DNA from: Cellulomonas humilata
GTDB taxonomy: Bacteria > Actinomycetota > Actinomycetes > Actinomycetales > Cellulomonadaceae
Length of the DNA: 64,000 nucleotides
Direction of reading: 5' to 3'
Assembly: GCF_013359775.1 (NCBI RefSeq)
Contig: NZ_JABMCI010000060.1
Span: 186,001-250,000 of the forward strand
Numbering within the stretch: position 1 is the stretch's first letter; each line of letters opens with the position of its first letter. A program made the translations under genes and the position numbers. The notes beneath the pieces are model-generated. The model was not told where the DNA came from. It did not search any database and saw only the letters and a list, made by a program, of their open reading frames with translations. Shown here one piece after another: positions 47,058-56,040 of this stretch.

Positions 47058-47795
47058 TCAGACGATGTATGCGGCGGCCACGAGGCCACCGATCGCGCCG
47101 CCGACCAAGGGGCCGAGGACCGGCACCCAGGAGTAGGCCCAGTCGCTCGAGCCCTTGCCGCGGATGGGCAGGAGGGCGTGCGCGATGCGGGGGCCGAGGT
47201 CACGTGCGGGGTTGATGGCGTACCCGGTGGGACCACCGAGGCTGGCGCCGATGCCGACCACCAGCATGGCCACGGCGAGCGGTCCCAGCTCGGACGGCGT
47301 CTGGCCGAACAAGAGGATGACGAACACCAGGACGAAGGTGGCGATGACCTCGGTGATGAAGTTCCAGGCGTACGAGCGGATCGCCGGTCCGGTGGAGAAG
47401 ACGGCCAGCTTGGTGCCTGCGTCGGCGTCCTCGTCGAAGTGGGGCTTGTAGGCGAGGAAGGCGAGTCCGGCGCCGAGTGCCGCGCCGGTCATCTGCGCGA
47501 CGACGTACAGGAAGCCGTTGGCCGCCGTCACCGGGATGCCTGTGGCGAAGTCCTCGGCTCCGCTGGTCCAGATCCCGATCGTCACCGCAGGGTTGAGGTG
47601 CGCCCCCGACTTGTACGCGACGTACACACCCGCGAACACCGCGAGACCCCATCCGAAGTTGATGAGGAGCCAGCCGCCGTTGAAGCCCTTGTTCTTCGGC
47701 AGGATGACGTTCGCGACGACGCCGGCACCGAGGAGGATCAGCATCCCGGTGCCCATCACCTCCGAGACGAAGGCGTCTCCCATTGTGAAGTCCAC
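47058..47795 (-). CDS. glpF: Glycerol uptake facilitator (MIP/aquaglyceroporin)
   Basis: 245 residues with six spans and two half-helices. The NPA boxes are HLNPAVT and INPARDLGPR; the Asp after the second box and the small residues around it are typical of glycerol facilitators instead of water-only channels. The GTG at 47795 has AAAGGG before it; an ATG four codons further on (47783) is an alternative start. It lies 61 bp after glpD and 92 bp before glpK. Confidence 0.93.
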   Translation of the reverse strand: MDFTMGDAFVSEVMGTGMLILLGAGVVANVILPKNKGFNGGWLLINFGWGLAVFAGVYVAYKSGAHLNPAVTIGIWTSGAEDFATGIPVTAANGFLYVVAQMTGAALGAGLAFLAYKPHFDEDADAGTKLAVFSTGPAIRSYAWNFITEVIATFVLVFVILLFGQTPSELGPLAVAMLVVGIGASLGGPTGYAINPARDLGPRIAHALLPIRGKGSSDWAYSWVPVLGPLVGGAIGGLVAAAYIV

Positions 47796-47856
47796 TGTCG
47801 ACCCTTTCTGACGGACATCGTTGTCACGTGCACCCCGCGGATGGCCGCGGGGAGTA

Positions 47857-49665
47857 TCAGGTCCCGACGGGTCCGGAGGACCCCTTCCCGGCGGGAGATC
47901 CCGGCTTGGTGCCGGCATTCGCCGACGCGTCACCGATCATCGGCGAGACGTCGGCAGCCCGGAGCCGCACCTTCTCGGCCTCGGCGTCGTCCAGCTCCTG
48001 CGCGGCGGCGTCCTCGGCCTCGGCCCGCGCGCGGTACGCCTCGATCTCCTGGCTGCGGGTGTGCGCGTCCCATCCCAGGATCGGGGCCACCAGGTCGCCG
48101 ATCTCCTCCAGGGCGCCGACGCCCTTGTCCGCCTGCTCGTAGTTGAGCCGCGTGCGGTGCATGAGGACGTCGTCGAGGTGCAGCGCGCCCTCGTGGCTGA
48201 CCGCGTAGACGATCTCGGCCCGGATGTAGGCGTCGGCGTGCTCCAGCGGCTCGGCCAGCGTCGGGTCGGCGTCGACCAGGTCGATCAGCTCGCCCAGCAG
48301 GGAGCCGTACCGGTGCAGCAGGTGGTCCATGCGCGGCCGGGTCCAGCCGTACTTCTGGCTGATCGCGCGGGCCTGCCGCTGGAACACCTGGAGCCCCTCG
48401 GCGCCGACCAGCGGGAGGTCGTGCGTGATGGACGGCAGGCTCGTCGCGCGGCTGCCGATGGCGAAGTCGACCGCGTCCTTGGCCATCACGCGGTAGGTGG
48501 TGAGCTTGCCTCCGGCGATCACCGTGAACCCCGGGGCGGGGGAGGCGACGGTGTGCTCGCGGGACACCTTGGCGGAGCTGGTGCCCGCCTTGACCTGCGG
48601 CTGGAGCAGCGGACGCAGGCCCGCCCAGGTGCCGATGATGTCCTCGCGCGTGATCGGCCGGGACAGCACCGCGTTCGCGTGCTCGATGACGTAGTCGATG
48701 TCCGCGCTGGTGGCGACGGGGTGCAGCAGCTCCTGCTCCCACGGGGTGTCCGTGGTGCCGATCACCCAGTACCGCGACCACGGGATGATGAACAGGACCG
48801 ACTTCTCGGTCTGGAGGATCAGCCCGGTGTCGCCGGAGATCCGGCTGCGCGGCACGACGATGTGCACGCCCTTGCTGGCCAGCACGCGCAGACCGCCCTC
48901 GGCCCCCGCGAGCGCCTCGGTCTGCTCCGTCCACACGCCGGTCGCGTTGATGACCGCCCGTGCGCGGACGTCGATGTGCTCGCCCGTCTCCAGGTCCACC
49001 ACCTCGGCGCCGGTGACCGCTCCGCCGGTGGTGGTCTGGAGGTCGAGCACCTGTGTGCGGGACGCGGCGTGCGCGCCGTAGCTGACGGCCGTGCGGACCA
49101 GGGTCTCGACGAGGCGGGCGTCGTCCACGCTGGCGTCCCAGTACCGGACCGCGCCGATGGCGGCGTCGTGCCGCAGGTCGGGGAACAGCCGCTCCATGCC
49201 CTTGCGGGTCAGGTGCCGGTGGATCGGGAGGGCGCGGCGGGAGCCGGTGACCGAGGCCAGCGTGTCGTAGAGGGCGACGCCGGCGCCGACGTAGGCCCGC
49301 TCCCAGACGCGGTTCTCCAGCGGGTACAGGAAGCTCACCGGCTTGACCAGGTGCGGCGCCAGGCGGTTGATGAGCAGGTCACGCTCGGTCAGCGCCTCGC
49401 GCACCAGGTGGAAGTCGAGCATCTGGAGGTAGCGCAGGCCGCCGTGCACCAGCTTGCTGGACCGGCTCGACGTGCCGCTGGCCCAGTCCTGCGCCTCGAC
49501 CACCGCGGTGGACAGCCCGCGGCTCACCGCGTCGAGCGCGATCCCCGCGCCGGTGACGCCTCCTCCGATCACCAGGACGTCGAGCTCGCTCCCGCGTTCG
49601 GCACTCCCGCGCATGGCGTCGAGTGCGTCCTGTCGTGCCTGGGCCGTCAGCGGCGCCGTCCTCAT
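47857..49665 (-). CDS. glpD: Glycerol-3-phosphate dehydrogenase/oxidase
   Basis: FAD enzyme at the inner face of the membrane that converts glycerol-3-phosphate to dihydroxyacetone phosphate and passes electrons to the respiratory chain. 602 residues. VLVIGGGVTGAGIALDAVSR is the FAD-binding Rossmann start, KLVHGGLRYLQ is the GlpD signature, and the C-terminal accessory domain ends in an Ala/Glu-rich tail. It is the promoter-proximal gene of the glp operon and diverges from the SorC/DeoR-type regulator. Confidence 0.96.
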   Translation of the reverse strand: MRTAPLTAQARQDALDAMRGSAERGSELDVLVIGGGVTGAGIALDAVSRGLSTAVVEAQDWASGTSSRSSKLVHGGLRYLQMLDFHLVREALTERDLLINRLAPHLVKPVSFLYPLENRVWERAYVGAGVALYDTLASVTGSRRALPIHRHLTRKGMERLFPDLRHDAAIGAVRYWDASVDDARLVETLVRTAVSYGAHAASRTQVLDLQTTTGGAVTGAEVVDLETGEHIDVRARAVINATGVWTEQTEALAGAEGGLRVLASKGVHIVVPRSRISGDTGLILQTEKSVLFIIPWSRYWVIGTTDTPWEQELLHPVATSADIDYVIEHANAVLSRPITREDIIGTWAGLRPLLQPQVKAGTSSAKVSREHTVASPAPGFTVIAGGKLTTYRVMAKDAVDFAIGSRATSLPSITHDLPLVGAEGLQVFQRQARAISQKYGWTRPRMDHLLHRYGSLLGELIDLVDADPTLAEPLEHADAYIRAEIVYAVSHEGALHLDDVLMHRTRLNYEQADKGVGALEEIGDLVAPILGWDAHTRSQEIEAYRARAEAEDAAAQELDDAEAEKVRLRAADVSPMIGDASANAGTKPGSPAGKGSSGPVGT

Positions 49666-49777
49666 CCGTGGTACCCCCGGTGGTTCTGTTGTCGCGCAGT
49701 GTCGTGCTCGGTTCCCGCTCGCCCGTGACGGGCGTGCTCGCTATCGTCGTCATGAGGCGAACGAACGCGCAACCGCG

Positions 49778-49793
49778 GTGCACATACGTGCAC
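49778..49793. promoter_or_regulatory. Candidate operator in glpD/regulator intergenic region
   Basis: GTGCACATACGTGCAC consists of two GTGCAC palindromes separated by ATAC. It lies 30-45 bp upstream of the regulator's ATG and about 115 bp upstream of glpD, in a 157-bp divergent gap. SorC-family regulators bind such short inverted repeats. Confidence 0.6.
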
Positions 49794-49822
49794 AATCGGC
49801 TGTGAGCCGGGAGGGGGTACCC

Positions 49823-50812
49823 ATGTACGTCGAACGTGAGCAGGACGTGCTGCGGGCCGCGTCCATGTACTACCTCCAGGACATCAAGATGGAGGTCATC
49901 GCCCGCCACCTCGGCACCTCGCGGTCCACCGTGTCCCGGCTCATCAAGCGCGCCCGGCAGTCCGGACTGGTCGAGATCACGCTCCGGCCCGCGAGCACGC
50001 GTGCACCGGGCCTCGGTCGGACGATCGCCGCCACGTTCGGGATCGACACCTACGTGGTCCCGGTGCCCGACTCCGCCAGCCACATCGAGCGCCTGGACCA
50101 GGTGTCCATCACCGCGGCCCGCCTGCTGTCCTCGTGGTTCGACTCCGACATGGTGCTCGGCGTCGCCTGGGGGACCACCCTGGCGTCGGTGTCCCGGTAC
50201 CTGGCCCCCAAGCCGACGCGCGGCTCCGCGGTGGTCCAGCTGAACGGCGCCGCGAACATGCGCACCAGCGGGATCGAGTACGCCAGCGACCTGATCTCGA
50301 CGTTCGGCTCCGCGTTCGCCGCCGCCGTGCACCACTTCTCGGTGCCCGCCTTCTTCGACTACCCGGACACCAAGGCGGCCATGTGGCGGGAGCGGTCCGT
50401 GCGCCGCGTGCTCGACATGCAGCGCCGCGCGGACATCGCCGTGTTCTCGGTCGGGGCGGTCGCCGGCGCGGTCCCGTCGCACGTGTACTCGGCCGGCTAC
50501 CTCGACGACGCCGACGTGAAGAACCTGCACGACGAGGGCGTCGTCGGCGACGTGTGCACCGTGTTCCTGCGCGCCGACGGGTCCTGGCAGGACGTGCACC
50601 TCAACGAGCGCGCCACCGGCCCGACCCCCGTCGAGCTGCAGCGGATCCCGCGCCGGGTCTGCGTGGTGGCCGGCGACAACAAGGTGGCACCCCTGCTGGC
50701 CGCCCTGCGCGCCGGGGTGGTGACGGACCTGGTGGTCGACGAGATCACGGCCACGGGACTGCTCGACGCGGCGGAGCCGCCCCACCCGCGGCGGGTCCGC
50801 GCGCGGGTGTGA
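49823..50812 (+). CDS. SorC/DeoR-type sugar-binding transcriptional regulator
   Basis: 329 residues. The HTH is at about 10-55 (YYLQDIKMEVIARHLGTS followed by STVSRLIKRARQSGLVEI), and residues of about 75-320 form the SorC sugar-phosphate-binding domain with GVAWGTTLASVSRYL and VGAVAGAVPSHVYSAGYLD. It is divergent from glpD, so it probably senses glycerol-3-phosphate or dihydroxyacetone phosphate and controls the glp operon. The convergent carboxylase gene ends only 3 bp after it. Confidence 0.93.
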   Translation: MYVEREQDVLRAASMYYLQDIKMEVIARHLGTSRSTVSRLIKRARQSGLVEITLRPASTRAPGLGRTIAATFGIDTYVVPVPDSASHIERLDQVSITAARLLSSWFDSDMVLGVAWGTTLASVSRYLAPKPTRGSAVVQLNGAANMRTSGIEYASDLISTFGSAFAAAVHHFSVPAFFDYPDTKAAMWRERSVRRVLDMQRRADIAVFSVGAVAGAVPSHVYSAGYLDDADVKNLHDEGVVGDVCTVFLRADGSWQDVHLNERATGPTPVELQRIPRRVCVVAGDNKVAPLLAALRAGVVTDLVVDEITATGLLDAAEPPHPRRVRARV

Positions 50813-50815
50813 GGT

Positions 50816-53800
50816 TCACGCCGCGGTCGTCACCGCTGCCGGCTCGACGATGACCAGCACCTGGCCCGGGCGGACCTGGTCGCCCGGGGTCACGACGATG
50901 TCGACCACCGTGCCGCCGACGGTCGCCGTGACCGGCGCCTCCATCTTCATGGCCTCCAGCGCGAGCAGCTGCTGACCGCGCTCGACGACGTCGCCGGGGC
51001 GGACGTCGACCCGGAAGACCGTCGCGACGAAGGGGGCCTCGACGCCCTCGCACCCGTCGGGGACCTCGGTGTCGGCGGCCGGAGCGGGGGCGTCGGGCTC
51101 GGCCACCCTGTCGAACTCGCCCGCCGCCGCCCACGCGTCCCGCTCGGCGCCGAACGCGCGGGCCTGCTGGGCGCGGAACGACGTGATCTCCGCGTCGTTG
51201 TCCGCGAGGAACCGCTGGTGCTCCGCGATCGAGAACGTGCCCGGCTCGATGCTCACGTCGAGGCGACCGGCGGCCATGTCGGCGCGCAGGTCCAGCAGCT
51301 CGTCGGCCCCCACCGGGTACCAGCGGATGGTGTCGAAGAACCTCAGCAGCCACGGGGTGCCTGGCTCGAACGGGCGGTGCCGGGCGTGGGTGTCCCAGAC
51401 CTGGATGGTGCGGCCGACGAACTGGTAGCCGCCCGGTCCCTCCATGCCGTAGATGCACAGGTAGGCGCCGCCGATGCCGACCGCGTTCTGCGGGGTCCAC
51501 GTGCGGGCCGGGTTGTACTTCGTGGTGACCAGGCGGTGGCGGGGGTCCAGCGGGGTGGCCACGGGGGCGCCCAGGTACACGTCCCCCAGGCCCATGACCA
51601 GGTAGGACGCGTCGAACACCGTCCGGTAGACGTCGTCGACCGAGGCCAGGCCGTTGATCCGGCGGATGAACTCGATGTTCCAGGGGCACCAGGGGGCGTC
51701 GTCGCGGACGCCGGCCATGTAGCGCTCGATGGCCTCGCGCGTGGCCGGGTCGTCCCAGCTGAGCGGCAGGTGGACCGTGCGGCTGGGCACGACGAGGTCG
51801 GTCGTCGCCGGCAGGGACTGCTCGATCTCGCGGACCAGGTCGAGCGCCTTCCGGAGCGACAGCCGTTCGGGGTCCACGTGCAGCTGGAGCGAGCGGATGC
51901 CGGGCGTGAGGTCGACGATGCCGCGCAGGCCGTCGTGGTCGACACGCTGCTGCACCTCCTGCGCCAGGGCGTGCACGCGCATCCGGGACGCCAGGTCCAG
52001 GGTCATCGCGCCGTACTCGACCAGCAGGTTGTCGTCGCCGCTGCGGCGGTAGGTGACCTGGGCGGCGTCAGTCGAGTCGGACTCCGTGTCGCTGTCCTTG
52101 CGAGCCAGGATGCCGCCGTCGTCGTGTGCGTTCCTCGTCGCCCGCGGGGCCCTTTGCGGGCGCGTGCGCAGCTCGTCGGCCTCGGTCTCGTCGACCGGCA
52201 CGAACCGCACCGTGTCCCCGGGGCGCAGCTGCCCGAGCTTCCACAGCTGCCCGAGCGCGACCGTCGCCGGGCAGGTGAACCCGCCGAGCGACGGGCCGTC
52301 GGGGCCGAGCAGGATCGGCAGGTCGCCGGTGTAGTCGACCGCTCCGACCGCGTACGGGGTGTCGTGGATGTTCGACGGGTGCAGCCCCGCCTCGCCGCCG
52401 TCGGGCCTTGCCCAGGTGGGCTTGGGGCCGACGAGCCGGACGCCGGTGCGCGCGGAGTTGAAGTGGACCGCCCAGGTGGCGGCGTAGAACACCTCGACGT
52501 CGCCGGGCGTGAAGAACTCGGGTGCCGCGTGCGGGCCTTCGAGGGCGCCGATGTGCCAGGTGTCGGTGATGAGCGGTCGGTCGCTCTCGGGGACCGCCCG
52601 CGCCGTCCCGGTCGGTGCGGCGATCGCCAGCTGGTCGCCCGGGCGCAGCGGCATCCCGGTGGCGCCGCCGATGCGGCCGAGGTCGAACGTCGCCGCCGAG
52701 CCGAGCACCTGCGGCACGTCCAGACCGCCCCTGACCAGCAGGTACGTGCGCATCCCGGTGGCGGGTGCGCCGATCGCGAGGACGCCGTCCGCGGGGATCT
52801 CGACCGGCTCCCACTGGGGGACGGGGACGTCGTCGACGGTGACCGCGGCGGGGGCACCGGTGACCATGACCGTCGCGCCCGTGACGAACCGGAGCTCGGG
52901 GCCGGCCATCGTGCACTCCAGGCCCGGCGCGCCCTCGGGGTTGCCGAGCGCGGTGTTGCCCAGCCGGAACGACAGGTCGTCCATCGGCCCCGACGGTGGG
53001 ATGCCGACGTGCCAGAGCCCGGTGCGGCCGGGCCAGTCCTGGACCGTCGTGAGCAGTCCCGGGCGGAGGACCTCGAGGCGCGCAGTCGCGTCGCGCAGGT
53101 GCGCGAGCGTGCCGGTGTGGTGCCGCGCGACGGCGACCTCGGGGGAGTGCACGATCGTGCGCAGCAGGCCCAGGTTGGTCGCGATGCCGGTGAGCCGGGT
53201 GTCCGCGAGCGCGTCGCCGAGGGCCGTCCACGCGCCCTCCCGGTCGGCGCCGGCCGTCACGACCTTGGCCAGCAGGGGGTCGTAGTGGGTGGACACCTCC
53301 GTGCCGGGCTCGATCCAGGTGTCGACGCGCACGCCGGCGGGAACCTCGAACGCGGTGATCGTGCCGGCGCTCGGGAGGTGGTCGCGGTCGGGGTTCTCGG
53401 CGTAGACGCGAGCCTCGACCGCGGCGCCGCGAGGCTCCAGCGGGGTGTCGACCACGGACGTGTCGCCCTGGGCCAGCCGGAGCATCCACGCGACCAGGTC
53501 GACGCCGAACACCGCCTCCGTGACCGGGTGCTCGACCTGGAGGCGCGTGTTCACCTCGAGGAACGCGGCCTCCTGGCGGTCGGCGTCGTAGACGAACTCG
53601 ACCGTGCCCGCGGAGCGGTAGCCCACCGACTCGGCGAGAGTGCGCGCCGACGTCGCGATCAGTTCCCTGACCTCGTCGGGAAGCCCGGGGGCGGGGGCCT
53701 CCTCGACCACCTTCTGGTGCCGGCGCTGGAGGGAGCAGTCGCGGTCGCCCAGGGTCACCACGCGGCCGAGGCCGTCGCCGAACACCTGCACCTCGACGTG

Positions 53801-54424
53801 CCGGGCGGCCATGATGAGCCGCTCCAGGTAGACGCCGGCCGAGCCGAACGCGGCCCCGGCGGTCCGGCGCACCGCCTCCCACGCGGCGACGAGCTGGTCG
53901 GGGCCGTGGCACGCCCGCATGCCGATGCCCCCGCCGCCCGCCGTGGCCTTGAGCATGACGGGGTAGCCGATGGTGTCGGCCGCCGCGACGGCCTCGTCCA
54001 GCGTGTCCAGCAGCCCGGTGCCCGCGAGCATCGGCATGTCGACCGCGCGGGCCGCCTCGCGGGCGGTGTGCTTGGCGCCGAACAGCTCCAGCTGCGCGGG
54101 CGTCGGACCCACGAACGCGATCCCCGCCGACTCGACCGCGCGGGCGAACGCGGCGTTCTCGCTGAGGAACCCGTACCCGGGGTGGATCGCGCCGGCGCCG
54201 TGCGCGAGGGCCGCCTCCAGCAGGAGGTCCGCGCGCAGGTACGACTGCGCCGCGGGTGCGGGGCCGAGCCGGATCGCCGTGTCCGCCAGGTGCACGTGGG
54301 CCGCTCCGGCGTCGGCGTCGGAGTAGACCGCGACCGTCCGCAGACCGAGGTCCTTCGCGGTCCGCAGGATCCGGACGGCGATCTCCCCGCGGTTGGCGAC
54401 GAGCAGGGTGTCGACACCGCTCAT
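50816..54424 (-). CDS. Guanidine carboxylase (urea-carboxylase family), biotin-dependent
   Basis: 1202 residues in one chain: biotin carboxylase (about 1-450; LLVANRGEIAVRIL, GGGGIGMRACHGP, EVNTRLQVEHPV), the AHS2 and AHS1 halves of the carboxyltransferase (about 465-760 and 790-1080; GPMDDLSFRLGN, LHPSNIHD, PWCPWNIEFIRRING), and a C-terminal biotinyl domain with EAMKMEAP. The family includes urea carboxylases and guanidine carboxylases. Copies adjacent to UAAP1/2 genes, as here, act on guanidine. The position that is Asn in the yeast-type motif GAV-N-F-T-G-D is Asp697 here, which agrees with guanidine use as far as I recall the published comparison. It would make carboxyguanidine from guanidine, bicarbonate and ATP. 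Confidence 0.9.
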   Translation of the reverse strand: MSGVDTLLVANRGEIAVRILRTAKDLGLRTVAVYSDADAGAAHVHLADTAIRLGPAPAAQSYLRADLLLEAALAHGAGAIHPGYGFLSENAAFARAVESAGIAFVGPTPAQLELFGAKHTAREAARAVDMPMLAGTGLLDTLDEAVAAADTIGYPVMLKATAGGGGIGMRACHGPDQLVAAWEAVRRTAGAAFGSAGVYLERLIMAARHVEVQVFGDGLGRVVTLGDRDCSLQRRHQKVVEEAPAPGLPDEVRELIATSARTLAESVGYRSAGTVEFVYDADRQEAAFLEVNTRLQVEHPVTEAVFGVDLVAWMLRLAQGDTSVVDTPLEPRGAAVEARVYAENPDRDHLPSAGTITAFEVPAGVRVDTWIEPGTEVSTHYDPLLAKVVTAGADREGAWTALGDALADTRLTGIATNLGLLRTIVHSPEVAVARHHTGTLAHLRDATARLEVLRPGLLTTVQDWPGRTGLWHVGIPPSGPMDDLSFRLGNTALGNPEGAPGLECTMAGPELRFVTGATVMVTGAPAAVTVDDVPVPQWEPVEIPADGVLAIGAPATGMRTYLLVRGGLDVPQVLGSAATFDLGRIGGATGMPLRPGDQLAIAAPTGTARAVPESDRPLITDTWHIGALEGPHAAPEFFTPGDVEVFYAATWAVHFNSARTGVRLVGPKPTWARPDGGEAGLHPSNIHDTPYAVGAVDYTGDLPILLGPDGPSLGGFTCPATVALGQLWKLGQLRPGDTVRFVPVDETEADELRTRPQRAPRATRNAHDDGGILARKDSDTESDSTDAAQVTYRRSGDDNLLVEYGAMTLDLASRMRVHALAQEVQQRVDHDGLRGIVDLTPGIRSLQLHVDPERLSLRKALDLVREIEQSLPATTDLVVPSRTVHLPLSWDDPATREAIERYMAGVRDDAPWCPWNIEFIRRINGLASVDDVYRTVFDASYLVMGLGDVYLGAPVATPLDPRHRLVTTKYNPARTWTPQNAVGIGGAYLCIYGMEGPGGYQFVGRTIQVWDTHARHRPFEPGTPWLLRFFDTIRWYPVGADELLDLRADMAAGRLDVSIEPGTFSIAEHQRFLADNDAEITSFRAQQARAFGAERDAWAAAGEFDRVAEPDAPAPAADTEVPDGCEGVEAPFVATVFRVDVRPGDVVERGQQLLALEAMKMEAPVTATVGGTVVDIVVTPGDQVRPGQVLVIVEPAAVTTAA

Positions 54425-55023
54425 CGAGCAACCACCATGCGCACCGGCGTCGGGTCGAAGCCGTTGCACGGGTTGTTGATCTGCGGGCAGTTGCTCACCA
54501 TGACCAGCACGTCGCGCTCGGCGCGCAGGGACAGCGACAGCCCCGCCGCGGAGATCCCGTCCACGATCCCGAGCGCGCCGTCCGGGTCCACCGGTACGTT
54601 CATGTACCAGTTGATGTTCGACACCAGGTCGCGCTTGCCCAGCCCGTACCGGCCGCCCTCGGCCAGGAAGTTCTCGACGCACGCGTGCTGAGCGAACGTG
54701 TGGTGCCCGTAGCGCAGCGTGTTCGACTCCTTGGAGCACGCGCCGCCGAGCGTGTCGTGCCGGCCGACCTCGTCGGCGACCACGGTCATCAGCGGGCCGT
54801 ACTCGCAGTCGCGCAGGATCGAGCCGGTGGTCAGGAACACCGAGTCCTGGCCCTGGATCGTGTCGGGGGCGCTGTACCGCAGGCTCGTGTCGAGGGCGTC
54901 GAACACGAGGAAGTCGACCGCCTGGTTGCCGCCGAGGTCGACGATCGTGAGCACCTCGCCCTCGTGCACGACGGCGGACCAGGGCGCGCGGGCGGGGACG
55001 ACGGTGTCGAGCAGCGTGGTCAT
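54421..55023 (-). CDS. Urea amidolyase-associated protein 2 / carboxyguanidine deiminase subunit (CgdB-like)
   Basis: 200 residues of the DUF1989 family, UAAP2 type: VDLGGNQAVDFLVFDA, RYSAPDTIQGQDSVFLTTG, CSKESNTLRYGHH and the C-terminal CPQINNPCNGFDPTPVR with Cys residues suited to a metal site. In guanidine-degrading bacteria the UAAP1/UAAP2 pair converts carboxyguanidine to allophanate with release of ammonia. It overlaps both neighbours by 4 bp, so it is co-translated with the carboxylase and UAAP1. Confidence 0.9.
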   Translation of the reverse strand: MTTLLDTVVPARAPWSAVVHEGEVLTIVDLGGNQAVDFLVFDALDTSLRYSAPDTIQGQDSVFLTTGSILRDCEYGPLMTVVADEVGRHDTLGGACSKESNTLRYGHHTFAQHACVENFLAEGGRYGLGKRDLVSNINWYMNVPVDPDGALGIVDGISAAGLSLSLRAERDVLVMVSNCPQINNPCNGFDPTPVRMVVAR

Positions 55024-55865
55024 GCGAGCCCCCGTGCGGTGAGGTCGGCGAGCGTGTTGACGAAGGCGCGGCGGCCCTCGGGCGTGGCGGTCCAGAGCGG
55101 GTCCGACTCCGTCGTCGGCTCCCCGCGCCAGGCCAGGACCTCGAGCGGGGTGCTGACGTACTCGCGTGGGTCGAGGGGGTGGGCCGTGTTGGCGACGAGC
55201 AGGAGCAGCGGCACCTCGGCGCGCAGGGTGAGCGAGGCGCCCGGCCCCGCGGAGCCCTCGAACACCGGGCGGCCGTCCTCGTCGATCCGGACGCCCTGGA
55301 AGAACGAGATGCTCGGCGGCAGGTCGCGGCGCGCGAGGTCGTGCTTGGCCGCCGCCAGCGCGAGCAGCTCCCGACCGGCCGGCGTCGGACCCTGCGCGCT
55401 GCCGTCGCCGTAGCGCTCCTCGTTCCGCGCCCTCGACGACGTGCCGTAGAGGGCGTCCTGGTGGGCCGACGTGTCGCCGACGATGCTCGCCAGCACGCGG
55501 CCCTGGTCGCTCAGCAGCAGGTGGCCCGCGGTCAGGTAGACCTGCCACTGGACCTTGACGGTGTCCGCGACGTTCAGCCGCTCCCACGGTCGGTCCAGCC
55601 GGTACGCCAGCACGTGGGCGCAGGCGTCGCCGACCAGGTCGGTCAGGCGGACCAGCGTGCCGCGGGCGACCGCCAGGTGCGTGTACCCGCCGCCCGCGAC
55701 GACCTCCGCGTGCACGAGCGTGGCCGGGTCGACCTCGCTCGGCGGCGTGGGCCAGTCGCGCGCGGGGCGGACCGGCAGGGTGGGGACCGTGCCGGCTGCG
55801 GCGGCCTCCTGCGCGCGGGCGTGCTCGCGGGCGCCGGCGGTGGTCCCGGTGGTGGTGGCGGTCAT
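55020..55865 (-). CDS. Urea amidolyase-associated protein 1 / carboxyguanidine deiminase subunit (CgdA-like)
   Basis: 281 residues of the DUF1989 family, UAAP1 type. The core is VAGGGYTHLAVARGTLVRLTD, AHVLAYRLDRPWERLNVADT, SAHQDALYGT and RRDLPPSISFFQGVRIDEDG. The first 35 residues are Ala/Thr-rich and probably disordered. It is the first gene of the operon and its promoter holds the CTGTC-N4-GACAG operator 12-31 bp upstream of the ATG. It forms the partner subunit of the UAAP2-like protein. Confidence 0.9.
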   Translation of the reverse strand: MTATTTGTTAGAREHARAQEAAAAGTVPTLPVRPARDWPTPPSEVDPATLVHAEVVAGGGYTHLAVARGTLVRLTDLVGDACAHVLAYRLDRPWERLNVADTVKVQWQVYLTAGHLLLSDQGRVLASIVGDTSAHQDALYGTSSRARNEERYGDGSAQGPTPAGRELLALAAAKHDLARRDLPPSISFFQGVRIDEDGRPVFEGSAGPGASLTLRAEVPLLLLVANTAHPLDPREYVSTPLEVLAWRGEPTTESDPLWTATPEGRRAFVNTLADLTARGLA

Positions 55866-55876
55866 CGCGTCCTCGA

Positions 55877-55896
55877 TTTCTGTCGACTGACAGAAA
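55877..55896. promoter_or_regulatory. TetR operator upstream of the guanidine operon
   Basis: TTTCTGTC-GACT-GACAGAAA: perfect 8-bp arms with a 4-bp centre. The core CTGTC-N4-GACAG occurs again at 56779-56792 before the symporter gene. Confidence 0.85.
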
Positions 55897-56040
55897 CAGG
55901 CTGGTGTGCGGACGTTCCCTCCGGGTCTCCGGCAGGTAAACCTCGTGTAACTCTGCAGCGTCCGAGGACGTGCGCGCCGGAGCTCGGATGCTCCAGGCTC
56001 GCCGGGGTGGGTTCGGGGCCGGTGGTAGCGTCGGCTCGCC

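Noticed and set aside
44644..47136. 830-codon open frame spanning the end of the MMPL gene and glpK
   Set aside because: It is an out-of-frame and antisense shadow of two well-supported genes.
51218..54691. 1157-codon open frame antisense to the carboxylase
   Set aside because: The minus strand encodes a complete biotin-dependent carboxylase; the plus frame is low-complexity.
50816..55865. Urea carboxylase operon for urea breakdown
   Set aside because: The UAAP1/UAAP2 neighbours and Asp697 favour guanidine as substrate, and no allophanate hydrolase is fused or adjacent.
55866..56040. Guanidine-I riboswitch upstream of UAAP1
   Set aside because: I could not find the conserved riboswitch core in this 175-bp region on either strand; the TetR operator explains the regulation.
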